A stretch of 64,000 nucleotides of DNA from the NCBI GenBank assembly GCA_949296775.1, contig CASFQA010000001.1:310001-374000 (forward strand). Reading direction: 5' to 3'. Shown here piece by piece: positions 21,297-29,810 of the stretch. A program made the position numbers and the translations under genes. The notes beneath the pieces were generated by a model. It ran no database searches. It saw only the letters and a list, made by a program, of their open reading frames with translations, and had not been told where the DNA came from. Each line of letters begins with the position of its first letter. Position 1 is the first letter of the stretch. This DNA is from an uncultured bacterium (lineage in GTDB: Bacteria > Bacillota_I > Bacilli_A > RFN20 > CAG-826).

Positions 21297-21645
21297 CGTC
21301 CTTGTCGATTTTCTTCGCCGTCCTCTTTACGCTAATCGAATCACGCAGCCCTAAACGGCGGTACGGCCGAGCGTTCAACGCCTTTAAGTCGATGTCTTTC
21401 CCTTCGATGTCTTTAGTCCGGTATGACGTTGAGACCCCCCGGGGAAGTTTGAAGCCTTTGATCGGCATCTCGGCAAGCTCTCCGTTATCAAGGCGCGGTT
21501 TTCTCTTTTTGTCATAAACGAATAGATGGGCGAAACGCACTAGGCGGGTTTTCCCAGATCCGCGATCTTTCCATGCTGCGTAAAGATGGCGCCCATGCGA
21601 CTTCTTCGAAAAAATGTATTTATCTTTAATCCAATAGAGTTTCAT
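21289..21645 (-). CDS. Small basic protein SB1
   Basis: 118 residues, very rich in Lys and Arg. It has an HLYAAWKDRGSGKTRLVRFAHLF segment that resembles the conserved 'HP..VV...K....V..TH' core of the other SB proteins of this element, and ends in a Lys-rich tail. Start has AAAAGGAGG and lies 20 bases inside the ATPase gene. It is the last gene of the minus-strand block. The beta-rich core with a basic C-terminal tail recalls PemK/MazF-type small proteins, but this is only an impression; function unknown. Confidence 0.65.
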   Translation of the reverse strand: MKLYWIKDKYIFSKKSHGRHLYAAWKDRGSGKTRLVRFAHLFVYDKKRKPRLDNGELAEMPIKGFKLPRGVSTSYRTKDIEGKDIDLKALNARPYRRLGLRDSISVKRTAKKIDKDEK

Positions 21646-23836
21646 CGTCTACCTCCTTTTCGTCTTGGATTTGCCCTTGAGTCTTCTGCCTCCGCTCGAG
21701 GATGGACTTCTCGGTTTGGTCGACCAGCTTGTCGATGAAGTAGCTGTGCTGGCTCTTCATCTCGGCCACGGTCATGTTGGTGGACGAGTAACGCGGGGCG
21801 TCCAGATAACCCTTCCCGCACTCGATCTTCCTGGCGTCGGCCAAAGAACGGTAGCAATCGGTCGCGTAAAGTCCGGACTCGACCTTCCGCTTGATGAAGT
21901 AGTACTCCTCGACGTTGGAGACCCCGGCGAAGTTGGCCCCGGCCCCGACCGTGTGCTTGAAGAGGACTCTTTCGTAGCCATAGCTCTTGGTCATCCGGAG
22001 CGCCCAGTTGCGAAGCGCCGAGCAGAGCTTGTTCCCGACCGCGGTCAATAACGTCTTCCCCGACCCCCGGACCGCCCGGAGGCGGTAATAGAAGGCCTCG
22101 TAGCGGTCGACGACGAGGGAGACCAGGTCGTCGGCGAAGGAGAAGAATGGCAAGGCCACCCGGGTATCCTCCTTGGCGAAGATGAAGATCGAGTCCTCGC
22201 AGGTCTCCCGGAGGTCGGCGTTGACCGAATCCGGCCGCTGGGTGTCCATCAGTATCTTGGTGAAGGGGATGCCGTCGATGGTGAAGTCGTGCCTGGTCAA
22301 TTTGACCGACCAGTTGAACCCGTCGTTGATGGCGTTGGCCCCGCCCTCGGTTTTAAGCCCCCGGTAGTCGTTCCGGTTGCCCCGCTCCTTGTCGACCTCG
22401 GTGTAGGCCTCGACCTGCCCGTCCATCCTCGAGGCGGCGTCGACGTCGTCTTGGTCGACCCGCTTGGCGATCCGCCTGGCGTCGAAATCGACGATGGCCG
22501 AGTATTCGGGATCCCCGCCGACCGGGCGGCAGCCATAGGCAAGGTAGGCCATCGAGGAGGGATACAAGGGGAAATAGCCGTCCGGCGAGGCGGTCAAATC
22601 GAACCGGATGGCGTAATTGGTAACCGATAACGGCAAACCGGGGAAATAGAGGAAATAGGCCTCGGCATAACAGTCGGCGGCGTTAGGCAAAGCGATTGTC
22701 TTAGCCCCGTCGAAGAACTCAACCCGGCTCTTCTGGTTCACGTTGAAGAACTCCCCCTCCCCGGAGGCGTAGGCGTTCCACATCGAGAAGATGGCCTTCC
22801 TTATCTGGCTCCGGTTGAATAAGCTCGCCCCGTCGCCGAGCGCGTTGTCCTTGACCCACCGTTCCAAAGAGGGCCAATCGAAATCGGGGAAGGCGCTGGC
22901 GTATTTCTTCATGATCGAGAAGGCGTCCTCCCGTTGATGACGCTCGAGGTCGACGGTCAGCGAGGTCATCATCTTGGTCTTGCCGATGCCGGGCGCCCCG
23001 GTGATGGCCGTGCAGACCGAAAGCCGGTCGGCAACGTCCTCGTTGGCCGCCTGATAGACCCGAAGCGTCCTTAGGGCCGCCCGTTTGCAGAGCCAATAGA
23101 ACAGCCAGCCAGCCAATAGGAGATCGCCGAGCAGGCCGATCGCCTGTAGGAAGGAGAAGCATTGGGCCGAAAGCGACCACAGCGTCTTCCAGGCGTCGGC
23201 CCCTGAGACCGAGAAGCAGAAGAGGAAATAGAACCCGATGACCTCCAGGGCCATGGCGAAGAAGCCGGAGGCGACGGAAAGCCACGCGAATAAAGCCAGC
23301 TTAAGCCATTTGCTCACCCTGCCGTAGCGCAGCCAGGACCAATATAGCTTAGCCTCCTCATGGACCGGCGAGAGCCAACGCCCGATTTTCCTAGCGGCCT
23401 TGACCGGCTTCGAGTCCTCGGTTATCTCCTTCGGCGACCCGCTGGTCAGGATCAGATGGAAAAGATAGATCACCAGGACGATCAAGGGGAGGGCCACCAG
23501 GAAATGGAGGACGTTCTTAAGCCCTTCCAAAAGCGATTTGAGCCCCCAGGCCAAACCGCCGGAGGAGGTGGCGTAGACGAAGCCGCAATAAAGGGAATAG
23601 AAGGCGGTCTCGGCGTACTCGACGAGCCAGGAAAGCTCCTCGGAAGCCGAGGTCGGCGGCTCGATCATCCCCTCCTGACGGGTGAAGGTCCTGACCACCC
23701 CGTCGATTAGGTAACGGCCGGAGGCGACGATCTGGGCGAAGGGGTCGTTGAAGAGGAAATAGACGCCTAAGGATATCCCGCCGAAGAGGATAACGGTCAA
23801 GACGATATAGGCGGTTAGGCGGATTCTTCCGATCAT
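21626..23836 (-). CDS. Membrane-anchored P-loop ATPase, Zot/pI-like
   Basis: 736 residues. The N-terminal ~255 residues hold four or five transmembrane helices (about 7-28, 85-105, 110-130, 178-215, 235-252). A cytoplasmic ATPase follows with Walker A GAPGIGKT (residues 280-287). A later KERGNRNDYRGL segment and MDTQRPDSVNADLRETCEDS look like the Walker B/sensor region where Zot-type proteins have 'TQ.P..i....R'. Filamentous-phage pI/Zot proteins drive virion extrusion, but they usually have the ATPase first and one helix after, so the topology here is different. It overlaps both neighbours. A conjugative or FtsK-type ATPase is the main alternative. Confidence 0.6.
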   Translation of the reverse strand: MIGRIRLTAYIVLTVILFGGISLGVYFLFNDPFAQIVASGRYLIDGVVRTFTRQEGMIEPPTSASEELSWLVEYAETAFYSLYCGFVYATSSGGLAWGLKSLLEGLKNVLHFLVALPLIVLVIYLFHLILTSGSPKEITEDSKPVKAARKIGRWLSPVHEEAKLYWSWLRYGRVSKWLKLALFAWLSVASGFFAMALEVIGFYFLFCFSVSGADAWKTLWSLSAQCFSFLQAIGLLGDLLLAGWLFYWLCKRAALRTLRVYQAANEDVADRLSVCTAITGAPGIGKTKMMTSLTVDLERHQREDAFSIMKKYASAFPDFDWPSLERWVKDNALGDGASLFNRSQIRKAIFSMWNAYASGEGEFFNVNQKSRVEFFDGAKTIALPNAADCYAEAYFLYFPGLPLSVTNYAIRFDLTASPDGYFPLYPSSMAYLAYGCRPVGGDPEYSAIVDFDARRIAKRVDQDDVDAASRMDGQVEAYTEVDKERGNRNDYRGLKTEGGANAINDGFNWSVKLTRHDFTIDGIPFTKILMDTQRPDSVNADLRETCEDSIFIFAKEDTRVALPFFSFADDLVSLVVDRYEAFYYRLRAVRGSGKTLLTAVGNKLCSALRNWALRMTKSYGYERVLFKHTVGAGANFAGVSNVEEYYFIKRKVESGLYATDCYRSLADARKIECGKGYLDAPRYSSTNMTVAEMKSQHSYFIDKLVDQTEKSILERRQKTQGQIQDEKEVDDETLLD

Positions 23837-24165
23837 AGCGAGTCCCCTACCATCAAGATGCGGAAGGTGACGCAGAAGAGGCGGCTATCCGACATGGTGA
23901 CGAAGTCGATGGGTTCGCCAGTCTGGTCAAAACTCCCCTTCACCGCCCCGCCCTGCTCGGCGTAGCTGAAGGGCTCGCCGTCGTAAAATCCCTTTTCCTC
24001 GTCCTCGAAGCGGGCCGAGTGGCCCATCCCGCTCCAGGCGGTACCGGCTAGCTCGATCGAGGGGCGGGCCAATATCCCATAGACCCCGCCGAAGAGGAAG
24101 TAGGCCGCCAGTAGCGATGCCGCTAGCAGCGCCCACCTCCCGAATCGCTTTCCGCTTTGGTTCAT
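23833..24165 (-). CDS. Small membrane protein with extracytoplasmic domain
   Basis: 110 residues. Basic N-terminus, one transmembrane helix (about residues 11-32), then an ~75-residue domain predicted outside. Start 24165 is set by GGAGGGAAAG; a longer frame upstream lacks a ribosome site. Its stop overlaps the ATPase start (ATGA), so the two are coupled and probably work in the same membrane complex. Confidence 0.65.
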   Translation of the reverse strand: MNQSGKRFGRWALLAASLLAAYFLFGGVYGILARPSIELAGTAWSGMGHSARFEDEEKGFYDGEPFSYAEQGGAVKGSFDQTGEPIDFVTMSDSRLFCVTFRILMVGDSL

Positions 24166-24240
24166 TCTCTTTCCCTCCTGCGCCCAACGGCGTCTTTTGT
24201 ATCTGTTGACTATTTGGCGATCGAATGGCACAATTGATTC

Positions 24241-24336
24241 GCCAGGTGGTCTTAAGATCACCATAAGATCGGGTAAACGAGGGGACGCCCTCGTATGGAT
24301 CAAGGGAAGAGCCGAGGCGTGAGCCTGGGCTCTTTT
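24241..24336 (+). ncRNA. Structured plus-strand RNA, unit 3
   Basis: Promoter -35 TTGACT (24206-24211), 17-base spacer, -10 CACAAT (24229-24234). Hairpin ACGAGGGGACGCCCTCGT is followed by terminator GAGCC..AGGC-GTGA-GCCT..GGCTC (24309-24332) with a GTGA tetraloop, then TCTTTT. The next RNA downstream shares both hairpins, so these are a tandem duplicate. Confidence 0.55.
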
Positions 24337-24416
24337 CATTCCAACTCAGCGTTCAGGCTTTGCTGTCATATCTCTTCTCTCTTGACAGAGGTCATGCTGA
24401 GGGCGATTATTTTGGT

Positions 24417-24520
24417 GCTACGGCTAACACATGGTTGCCATAGGCAGCCGAGACCAGGCAAACGGAGGGACGCCTCCGTGTGGGTCGGAATGGGGCTGGG
24501 ATGTGAGTCCCGGCTCTTTT
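24417..24520 (+). ncRNA. Structured plus-strand RNA, unit 4 (paired with SB2)
   Basis: Promoter -35 TTGACA (24382-24387), 17-base spacer, -10 GATTAT (24405-24410). Hairpin ACGGAGGGACGCCTCCGT matches the unit at 24241 in sequence and position. The terminator stem GGGAT-GTGA-GTCCC inside GGC/GCC ends in TCTTTT at 24520, three bases before the stop of the convergent SB2 gene. Confidence 0.6.
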
Positions 24521-24523
24521 CGT

Positions 24524-24994
24524 TCATTTTTTGCTTTTCTTTTCGGCTTTCTTCGCTTTAATCGCGCCATATATCCGCTTAACGTCCTTCTTCTCGCTTC
24601 TGCTGAGTTTGTTCTTGGGATCGTTCTCAACGTCGTAAATATTCCTTAGGCTCACTTCCTTCGTTTGGTTAAGGTTAATAAGTCGGTTCCCTCCGAAATG
24701 GCTCAGCGGGACTATGCTGCTCCGTTTATACACAGGGACAACGGTCACCTTATCCCCATCGCCATCGAGCAAGACAACCCTTCTGGTTTTGTAAATGTCC
24801 TTGTTATTTTTCTTTTCATTGGGTTTTTGAAAAACTCGGTCAAAGCTCAAAAGTACCTTCCCGAACGGTCTGCCATGTGAAAGATTTAGAAGGCGTCTTC
24901 GTTCCTTCTGCTCCTCTTTGGTAAGTCTACCTTCCTTCTCCGAAAGACGTTTCACCTGTTGATTAACAGATTTCTCTTTCTTTAGGAATATCAC
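24524..24994 (-). CDS. Small basic protein SB2
   Basis: 156 residues, strongly basic. An N-terminal helical segment is followed by a core KTRRVVLLDGDGDKVTVVPVYK and a LSHFGGNRLINL segment, then a Lys-rich tail (KKAEKKSKK). SB3 has the same core pattern (KTRRVV, then PVQK, then GFDGDR), so the two are a subfamily. GTG start with GGGGAGGAAAGCAAA. The 'R.VVLL..G..V.VVPV' pattern recalls PemK/MazF-like SH3 barrels (weak inference). Confidence 0.7.
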   Translation of the reverse strand: MIFLKKEKSVNQQVKRLSEKEGRLTKEEQKERRRLLNLSHGRPFGKVLLSFDRVFQKPNEKKNNKDIYKTRRVVLLDGDGDKVTVVPVYKRSSIVPLSHFGGNRLINLNQTKEVSLRNIYDVENDPKNKLSRSEKKDVKRIYGAIKAKKAEKKSKK

Positions 24995-25009
24995 TTTGCT
25001 TTCCTCCCC

Positions 25010-25174
25010 TTAAAACGGCCTGACCTCAACCCAGCCGAACCGCGAGTTTAGTCCGGCGAACACAAGTAGTCCGACCAACACGAAAGCCGCCCCGATCAAT
25101 AGGGTTTTGATCGGCGTTAGCCAAGCCGGCCGGTTCGAGCCCCTTTTGGGCAGCTGCTCGCCGTTAGATTCCAT
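25010..25174 (-). CDS. 54-residue single-TM protein, coat-like
   Basis: Residues: a polar N-terminus with mixed charge (~22), one transmembrane helix (about 23-41) and a short C-terminal tail. GGAG precedes the ATG; the gene overlaps the end of the one upstream. Size and layout resemble major coat proteins of filamentous phages (about 50 residues around one membrane helix), but it lacks a classical signal peptide and no sequence match is claimed. Confidence 0.6.
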   Translation of the reverse strand: MESNGEQLPKRGSNRPAWLTPIKTLLIGAAFVLVGLLVFAGLNSRFGWVEVRPF

Positions 25175-25475
25175 GTGGCTCCTCCATCTCGAGGATTATC
25201 GGCCCGCTGGGAAGGGGAGGACGCTCGGGTTTCCGCTCCGAGTAGAGTTTCTCCTGGGCTTTCTCCTCCTTCCTCTTGGCCTTCTCGTAAAGCTTCCCCA
25301 TCTCCACCGCGATGCAGGTGGAAAGCGAGCCATATCCCTGCATCTTCTGCAGGGCGAGCATATCCCTAAGGGTATGCTTCTGGATATAGATCCGGACCGC
25401 CATGGTCTTGGTCTCGGGGGCGCTTTCGTCCTCGATGAAGCGGTTAAGGTATCCGTCTTGTTTGCTTTCCGGCAT
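25164..25475 (-). CDS. Small protein, possible ribbon-helix-helix or coiled coil
   Basis: 103 residues; start fixed by AATAGGAGGAAAACAAC. A short basic strand-like segment (MAVRIYIQKHT) followed by two helices rich in Lys and Glu suggests a ribbon-helix-helix-like fold with a coiled-coil extension; the C-terminus is Pro-rich. Function unknown. It overlaps the 54-residue membrane protein by 11 bases. Confidence 0.6.
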   Translation of the reverse strand: MPESKQDGYLNRFIEDESAPETKTMAVRIYIQKHTLRDMLALQKMQGYGSLSTCIAVEMGKLYEKAKRKEEKAQEKLYSERKPERPPLPSGPIILEMEEPHGI

Positions 25476-25530
25476 TGTTGTTTTCCTCCTATTGCTTGAC
25501 TTCGGTTGCGTCTTGACCGATAATCTAGTC

Positions 25531-25601
25531 GGCAATGGTCCTCCCCAGGAGGGCCCTTGGATCGTCGGATCCCTGACCTGGCCCCGCCGACGCGGGGTTT
25601 T
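25531..25601 (+). ncRNA. Structured plus-strand RNA, unit 5 (paired with SB3)
   Basis: Near-consensus promoter: -35 TTGACT (25496-25501), 17-base spacer, -10 GATAAT (25519-25524). Hairpins CTCCCCAGGAG and GGATCGTCGGATCC are followed by a strong terminator CCCCGC-CGAC-GCGGGG (25582-25597) and TTTT. The T run reaches the first base of the convergent SB3 stop codon. Confidence 0.7.
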
Positions 25602-26053
25602 CATTTGTATTTAATCGCCTTTTTGAGAAGTTTTCTTTTCTCCGCCCGGGTCAAACGATCGTTTTCCGTCTTTGGGAAACGGCCTTTATGATAGATCTTC
25701 GTCCAAGGAAGCCATTTTGACTTTCGGACATCGACTACCCTGTCCCCGTCGAACCCCTTAAGGGCTAAGACAGAATTGGCTTTTTGGACTGGGGCGACCT
25801 TAGCCCCTGCGCTATTAGTCTGCAAGGCAACCACTCGCCGCGTCTTCCGCCCATGATCAGTCGGATCTCCGAATTCTTTGGCCCTCGCTATGAAAACCTT
25901 CCCAAAAGCATTCTTGGTTTTCTGCTCTCTCTTTAGAGAAATCAGCCTCCTTATCTCGCGCGGCGATGCCACATTGGCTTTGACCTTCGCTGTCAAAGCA
26001 TCAATTTCCTCGCCGATGGAATTAATCGCTTTTCCGTTCCTTCTTTTGATCAT
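25601..26053 (-). CDS. Small basic protein SB3
   Basis: 150 residues, highly basic. Same build as SB2: N-terminal helical region, core KTRRVVALQ then KVAPVQK, GFDGDRVVDV, and a Lys-rich C-terminal helix (RAEKRKLLKKAIKYK). Its ATG overlaps the stop of the 584-residue surface protein (ATGA), so it is translated after it. Its stop codon coincides with the terminator of the convergent RNA. Confidence 0.7.
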   Translation of the reverse strand: MIKRRNGKAINSIGEEIDALTAKVKANVASPREIRRLISLKREQKTKNAFGKVFIARAKEFGDPTDHGRKTRRVVALQTNSAGAKVAPVQKANSVLALKGFDGDRVVDVRKSKWLPWTKIYHKGRFPKTENDRLTRAEKRKLLKKAIKYK

Positions 26054-27804
26054 TTGTTGCCATCCTCCGCATCCTCTGGTTTCCTTGCTTCGTTGATTTT
26101 TGGCTTCTTTGGATGCTCCTTTCGATATTTGCTGACGGCCTCAAAAACGGCAATCACGACAACCAGCCCGATGAGGACGCCGATTAAGATGAGGATGACG
26201 CGGACCCAATCGTAAGGATCAGAATAATTCGGCCCATAGATATCAGGGAAAACGTTAATTGGATTGGAGACAACCGGGAGAATCGTATAAGTGCCTAATT
26301 CGTTAGTGAATCCAAGCTCAATTATGTCGAATCCAATCGAGGCGTGGATTTCCTCGACGCGAATGCCGATGCAATCGAAAGCCATATCCCCGTAAGCTAT
26401 GCCGAGGTATTTCCAATGATAGTCATGGACAGCATAACGGAACATATACGGGGTTTGTTTCGAACGCTCTGCTTCGGCAATGAAGTTTTTCACGTGACCT
26501 TCATCTTTGGAATCAACGAAATCGCCGGCCGCATCAAACGAATTGCTATCGAGTTTTTCAATGACAGGAATATCGTTCAGCGATTCGGTTATATCGTAGT
26601 CAAAGCCATAGATCAAATGATACCAAAGGCGCTGCCAGCCGCTTAGTTGATCGCCAATGGCCGGCAAATCCTGGCGGTCGCCTTCGGTAAGCGTTTTCTC
26701 AATCGGCGTCGATGTTGAATACAAATGATGGCCAGCATCTTCGGCTTCATAATATCTGCTTTCCAATGTCTCTCTTGAGACGTAAGCCTGGGAATCGTCC
26801 TCAGCTTCGGTATTGAAAATCTTGCGTTCATCCCAAGGCACCACGGCTTGGCCGGTACTGGTGTCTAAAATCGGATATTTGCAAAGAAAAGTCAAATCCG
26901 TTGCCACTCCTGCGTTTTGGTAATTGTTTGTAACCGCGACCTTACTGACATTGTCCGGAGACATAAGGCGATAGCGGTTGTTTGCCACGGAATGGTATTC
27001 GGTGCCGCTTATTTCGCCCTTGGTGCTCGTTATAACCATGAGATCGCGGAAGAGACAGTCGAGGTATTCAAATTTTATAGAAGTCAATTTTCCATAATTT
27101 GCGACCGTTTCATTAGGTACAGAGAAATATACGTAGAAGAGATCGTATCCATATCCGATTCCTTTGTCTGAACTGTCGGTATGGTATACGCCGCCTTCTA
27201 CCGCCAATTGGATAATTTCACTTTCCGCCGCTGAGCACGAAAGATCGCTTTCTTTGCGTCCTTCTATTCCTTCGGCGTAACCTGTATAAACAAAGTCGGT
27301 CGCGATTTTGTAATCGGTTGGCAATCGGTCATTTGGCGAAATTAATTCCATACCGGAAACGTTGTAGTCGCGTGATTCAATTGGTTGATAAAACTCTATC
27401 CCGCTCAAATCGATTTTGAACTTATAGAACCAATCCCCATTACGCGATACGAAGTTAAGATGGTACTTGTCGAAATCGTCTCCGCCGAAAACGTTCGATT
27501 TGATTTGGATCGAATTTAGGCTAGACGTAAGGTCAACGGCCTTATTCTCGTCCGGATTGTAGACATAGACGTAGAGCCCGTAATCCGACATATCGCTTGG
27601 GTTGTAGGCGTATTCGGAGAAGCTGACGAGCTTGAAGTCACCGCCACGGCGGTCGTAAAGCCCGTTATCGTAGTCCTTGCGGAAGCTTTGGTCCTGAAGC
27701 AAATCCTCCAGCGGGGCCGTCGCCTCGATCGAGGGGACGCTCTCCTGGGCGGCGTAGACCGGGCTTGCAAGCAGCAAACCCGCTAAGATAGCTGTGAATT
27801 TCAT
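26050..27804 (-). CDS. Surface protein with C-terminal anchor, pIII-like layout
   Basis: 584 residues. Cleavable signal peptide (MKFTAILAGLLLASPVYA), an ~515-residue extracytoplasmic region without recognised domains, one transmembrane helix (about 537-560), and a Lys/Pro-rich cytoplasmic tail. AGGAGGAAAGCG precedes the ATG. The layout equals the adsorption protein pIII of filamentous phages, and it is encoded upstream of the Zot-like ATPase as in those phages. Low sequence information makes this a structural analogy only; a surface-exclusion or adhesion protein is possible. Confidence 0.6.
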   Translation of the reverse strand: MKFTAILAGLLLASPVYAAQESVPSIEATAPLEDLLQDQSFRKDYDNGLYDRRGGDFKLVSFSEYAYNPSDMSDYGLYVYVYNPDENKAVDLTSSLNSIQIKSNVFGGDDFDKYHLNFVSRNGDWFYKFKIDLSGIEFYQPIESRDYNVSGMELISPNDRLPTDYKIATDFVYTGYAEGIEGRKESDLSCSAAESEIIQLAVEGGVYHTDSSDKGIGYGYDLFYVYFSVPNETVANYGKLTSIKFEYLDCLFRDLMVITSTKGEISGTEYHSVANNRYRLMSPDNVSKVAVTNNYQNAGVATDLTFLCKYPILDTSTGQAVVPWDERKIFNTEAEDDSQAYVSRETLESRYYEAEDAGHHLYSTSTPIEKTLTEGDRQDLPAIGDQLSGWQRLWYHLIYGFDYDITESLNDIPVIEKLDSNSFDAAGDFVDSKDEGHVKNFIAEAERSKQTPYMFRYAVHDYHWKYLGIAYGDMAFDCIGIRVEEIHASIGFDIIELGFTNELGTYTILPVVSNPINVFPDIYGPNYSDPYDWVRVILILIGVLIGLVVVIAVFEAVSKYRKEHPKKPKINEARKPEDAEDGNK

Positions 27805-27860
27805 CGCTTTCCTCCTATCTCGTCTTTAAGGTCATCTAGATCTTTCGTTAATTCCGCCCA

Positions 27861-28703
27861 TCATTCCGTCTCCGTCAGGTATGAGCCGCTGGAACCGCCG
27901 CCGATCGATTGGACGAAATCCAGGTTGTAATGCCCCGGCGCGGTTATGAAGACCAGCGGATCGACGAACCGCCCGCCGATTTGGGAATAGAACCCGAACG
28001 AATTGCCGGCCTCGAGGTAATCGGCGAATCCCTCGTATCCCTCGGGAACCAATTCATCGATGTCCAATAGGTAACGGCCGTCCGATTGCTCCTCCCCCAC
28101 TTCCTCCGGGGGCAGGAAGGAGAAGGAATCGACCGACCCGAAGAGCTCGGTCATATGCTCGGCGGTGACGTCGGAGGCGGAAGGCTCGGCGACGTCTAGG
28201 AAGAACCCGGCCAGCTGGGGCTTGACGTCGTAGGCGGTCTCATAGGATGAGCCGCTGTAGGTGCGGGACTCGACATAGGGGGCGATTGAGACGGTGGTCC
28301 TCCCATCGTCATATGTGACGGCGATCGCCGCCCCGTCGGTAGGCTTTAGCAAAGCCGGGAAGACGTAGACGGTGACCGTTCCCTCGAAGGGCTGGACGAG
28401 CTTGACGGCGTTGGCTTCCCCGGATTCGGTGAACTGCTTCTCCGCCGCGACCTTGGAATCATCCTCGCTCACCCAAGCCAGCCGCTTGTCGGTCGGGTTG
28501 CCGGAAAGGGTCGCTATCACTTCCTTGGCCTCCCCCGCCTCCGCCCCAAGGGCGAGCTGACGGACCACCTCAACCCGCGCTTGCTCATTGGGTGAGGGAA
28601 GGATGTCGTTTAAGGCGGAATTGATCGGACCGGAGCAGGCGTAGACCAGTCCCCCGGCCCCGACCAAGACCCCTATCGCTATCAGCGTTTTTCCAATGGA
28701 CAT
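27861..28703 (-). CDS. Membrane-anchored Ig-like protein (divergent paralogue E)
   Basis: 280 residues. N-terminal helix ending near YAC (possible lipobox-like Cys), then an Ig-like domain of BIg2 type sharing with the other four paralogues the features DKRLAW, SGEANAVKL, GTVTVYVFPALL and AVTYDD, then a unique C-terminal domain. It lacks the shared RGFTNW juxtamembrane motif. Start 28703 gives the right distance to AAGGAGG. Part of a run of five related genes. Confidence 0.65.
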   Translation of the reverse strand: MSIGKTLIAIGVLVGAGGLVYACSGPINSALNDILPSPNEQARVEVVRQLALGAEAGEAKEVIATLSGNPTDKRLAWVSEDDSKVAAEKQFTESGEANAVKLVQPFEGTVTVYVFPALLKPTDGAAIAVTYDDGRTTVSIAPYVESRTYSGSSYETAYDVKPQLAGFFLDVAEPSASDVTAEHMTELFGSVDSFSFLPPEEVGEEQSDGRYLLDIDELVPEGYEGFADYLEAGNSFGFYSQIGGRFVDPLVFITAPGHYNLDFVQSIGGGSSGSYLTETE

Positions 28704-28715
28704 AACCATTCCTCC

Positions 28716-29711
28716 TTAGAACTCGATGTTTGGCGTATTGACCGACACGCTTCCGGAAGAGGCGGAGACGAACCGCTCGACGGCGATGTCGAAAGCCGCT
28801 TCGCCAAGTGTGTACTCGACCGCCCAGGACTTATCGCTTATCTGCGAGCCGTCCAGTTGGATTCCGATTAGGCATTCGTTGCCCTTCACGACGGCGCTCG
28901 GCTTCAGATAAGAGGCGGCGTTGGCGTTACCTATCGAGCCGTTCCCAATGTCGGAAGGAAGGGCTTCCGCCCCTTCCCTCCCGTATCCGCGCAGCAAGAG
29001 GAAGGACACGGCCTTCGGGGACGCCGAAACCTTCGACCCGTCGAAGTAGACGTAGGCGTTAAGGTCGCCGTAACTGGAATCGCAGACGGCGAACCCGCCG
29101 GTTTGGATGCCGCTTCCATGGTCGGTGCGGCCAAGCCAAACCTCCTCGCCGGAGGTGTGGTCGTCGTCATAGGCGAGGATCTCGTCGGCATATTCGCCTA
29201 GCCTGGACGAGGTGACTGGCCAAGTGGTCGAACCGAAGGCGATGCCGATGGCCTCAATCCGCTCGACGGCGTTATCGTAGGTGACGGTGATTTCAACCCC
29301 TTCGCCTTCGCTAAGCAAAGCCGGGAAGGCCTTGATCTTGACCTCGCCGGCGAATAGCTTCTTCAGCTTGATGGAGTTGGATTCGCCGGAGTCGGTGAGG
29401 GTTTTGCTCACCTCGACCTTAGTCGGGTCGCTGCTGCTCCAGGCGATGCGCTGATCGGTCGAGTTGTCGATGATGCGGGCGATGACGGTCTTGGTGTCCC
29501 CGACGGAGGCGGAGGTGGCGAACTTAGGGCCGCCCTTCAGCAAAAGCCCCACTTTTCCGTTCTCAACCTCAAGGTCCTCCTCATCGCCCTTCCACTGGTC
29601 GACCCAGGTGGAGGGCTCCCAGTTGGTGAACCCCCTGGTGAGGGCGGCCAACCCGCCAACGAGCATGGACGCCGCGAGCGCCCCGACGATGACTTTGGTG
29701 CTTGTTTTCAT
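28716..29711 (-). CDS. Membrane-anchored Ig-like protein (paralogue A)
   Basis: 331 residues. N-terminal uncleaved-looking transmembrane helix, juxtamembrane RGFTNWEPSTWVDQWK, then one BIg2-like domain (IAWSSSDPTKVEV, SGESNSIKL, VTYDNA) and a unique C-terminal domain of about 180 residues. Start 29711 is set by CAAGGAGACATAACC. Four genes (A-D) share the first ~45 residues almost exactly and differ towards the C-terminus, so the anchor and Ig domain are constant and the tip variable. Confidence 0.7.
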   Translation of the reverse strand: MKTSTKVIVGALAASMLVGGLAALTRGFTNWEPSTWVDQWKGDEEDLEVENGKVGLLLKGGPKFATSASVGDTKTVIARIIDNSTDQRIAWSSSDPTKVEVSKTLTDSGESNSIKLKKLFAGEVKIKAFPALLSEGEGVEITVTYDNAVERIEAIGIAFGSTTWPVTSSRLGEYADEILAYDDDHTSGEEVWLGRTDHGSGIQTGGFAVCDSSYGDLNAYVYFDGSKVSASPKAVSFLLLRGYGREGAEALPSDIGNGSIGNANAASYLKPSAVVKGNECLIGIQLDGSQISDKSWAVEYTLGEAAFDIAVERFVSASSGSVSVNTPNIEF

Positions 29712-29762
29712 GGTTATGTCTCCTTGCTTGACAATTGCTTGCATTTAGGCAATAATCCTTAG

Positions 29763-29810
29763 GCCAGCCGGCCGTTACATTAGACGTGAGTCTGTCCGGC
29801 GGCATTTTTT
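29763..29810 (+). ncRNA. Short structured plus-strand RNA, unit 6
   Basis: Near-perfect promoter: -35 TTGACA (29728-29733), 17-base spacer, -10 AATAAT (29751-29756). The ~50-base transcript folds as GCCGG/CCGGC enclosing AGAC-GTGA-GTCT, then TTTTTT (29805-29810). The GTGA-capped inner stem is shared with the units ending at 24336 and 24520 and, with one extra loop base, the one ending at 21296. Confidence 0.65.

Noticed and set aside
21626-23836. Conjugation VirB4/VirD4 assignment for the ATPase
   Set aside because: No relaxase, VirB6-like or other conjugation genes are present; the Walker/sensor spacing and context fit Zot-like better, though not decisively.
25582-25601. Terminators near SB genes read as minus-strand terminators
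   Set aside because: The T runs are on the plus-strand side; on the minus strand they read as A runs, so they end plus-strand RNAs.
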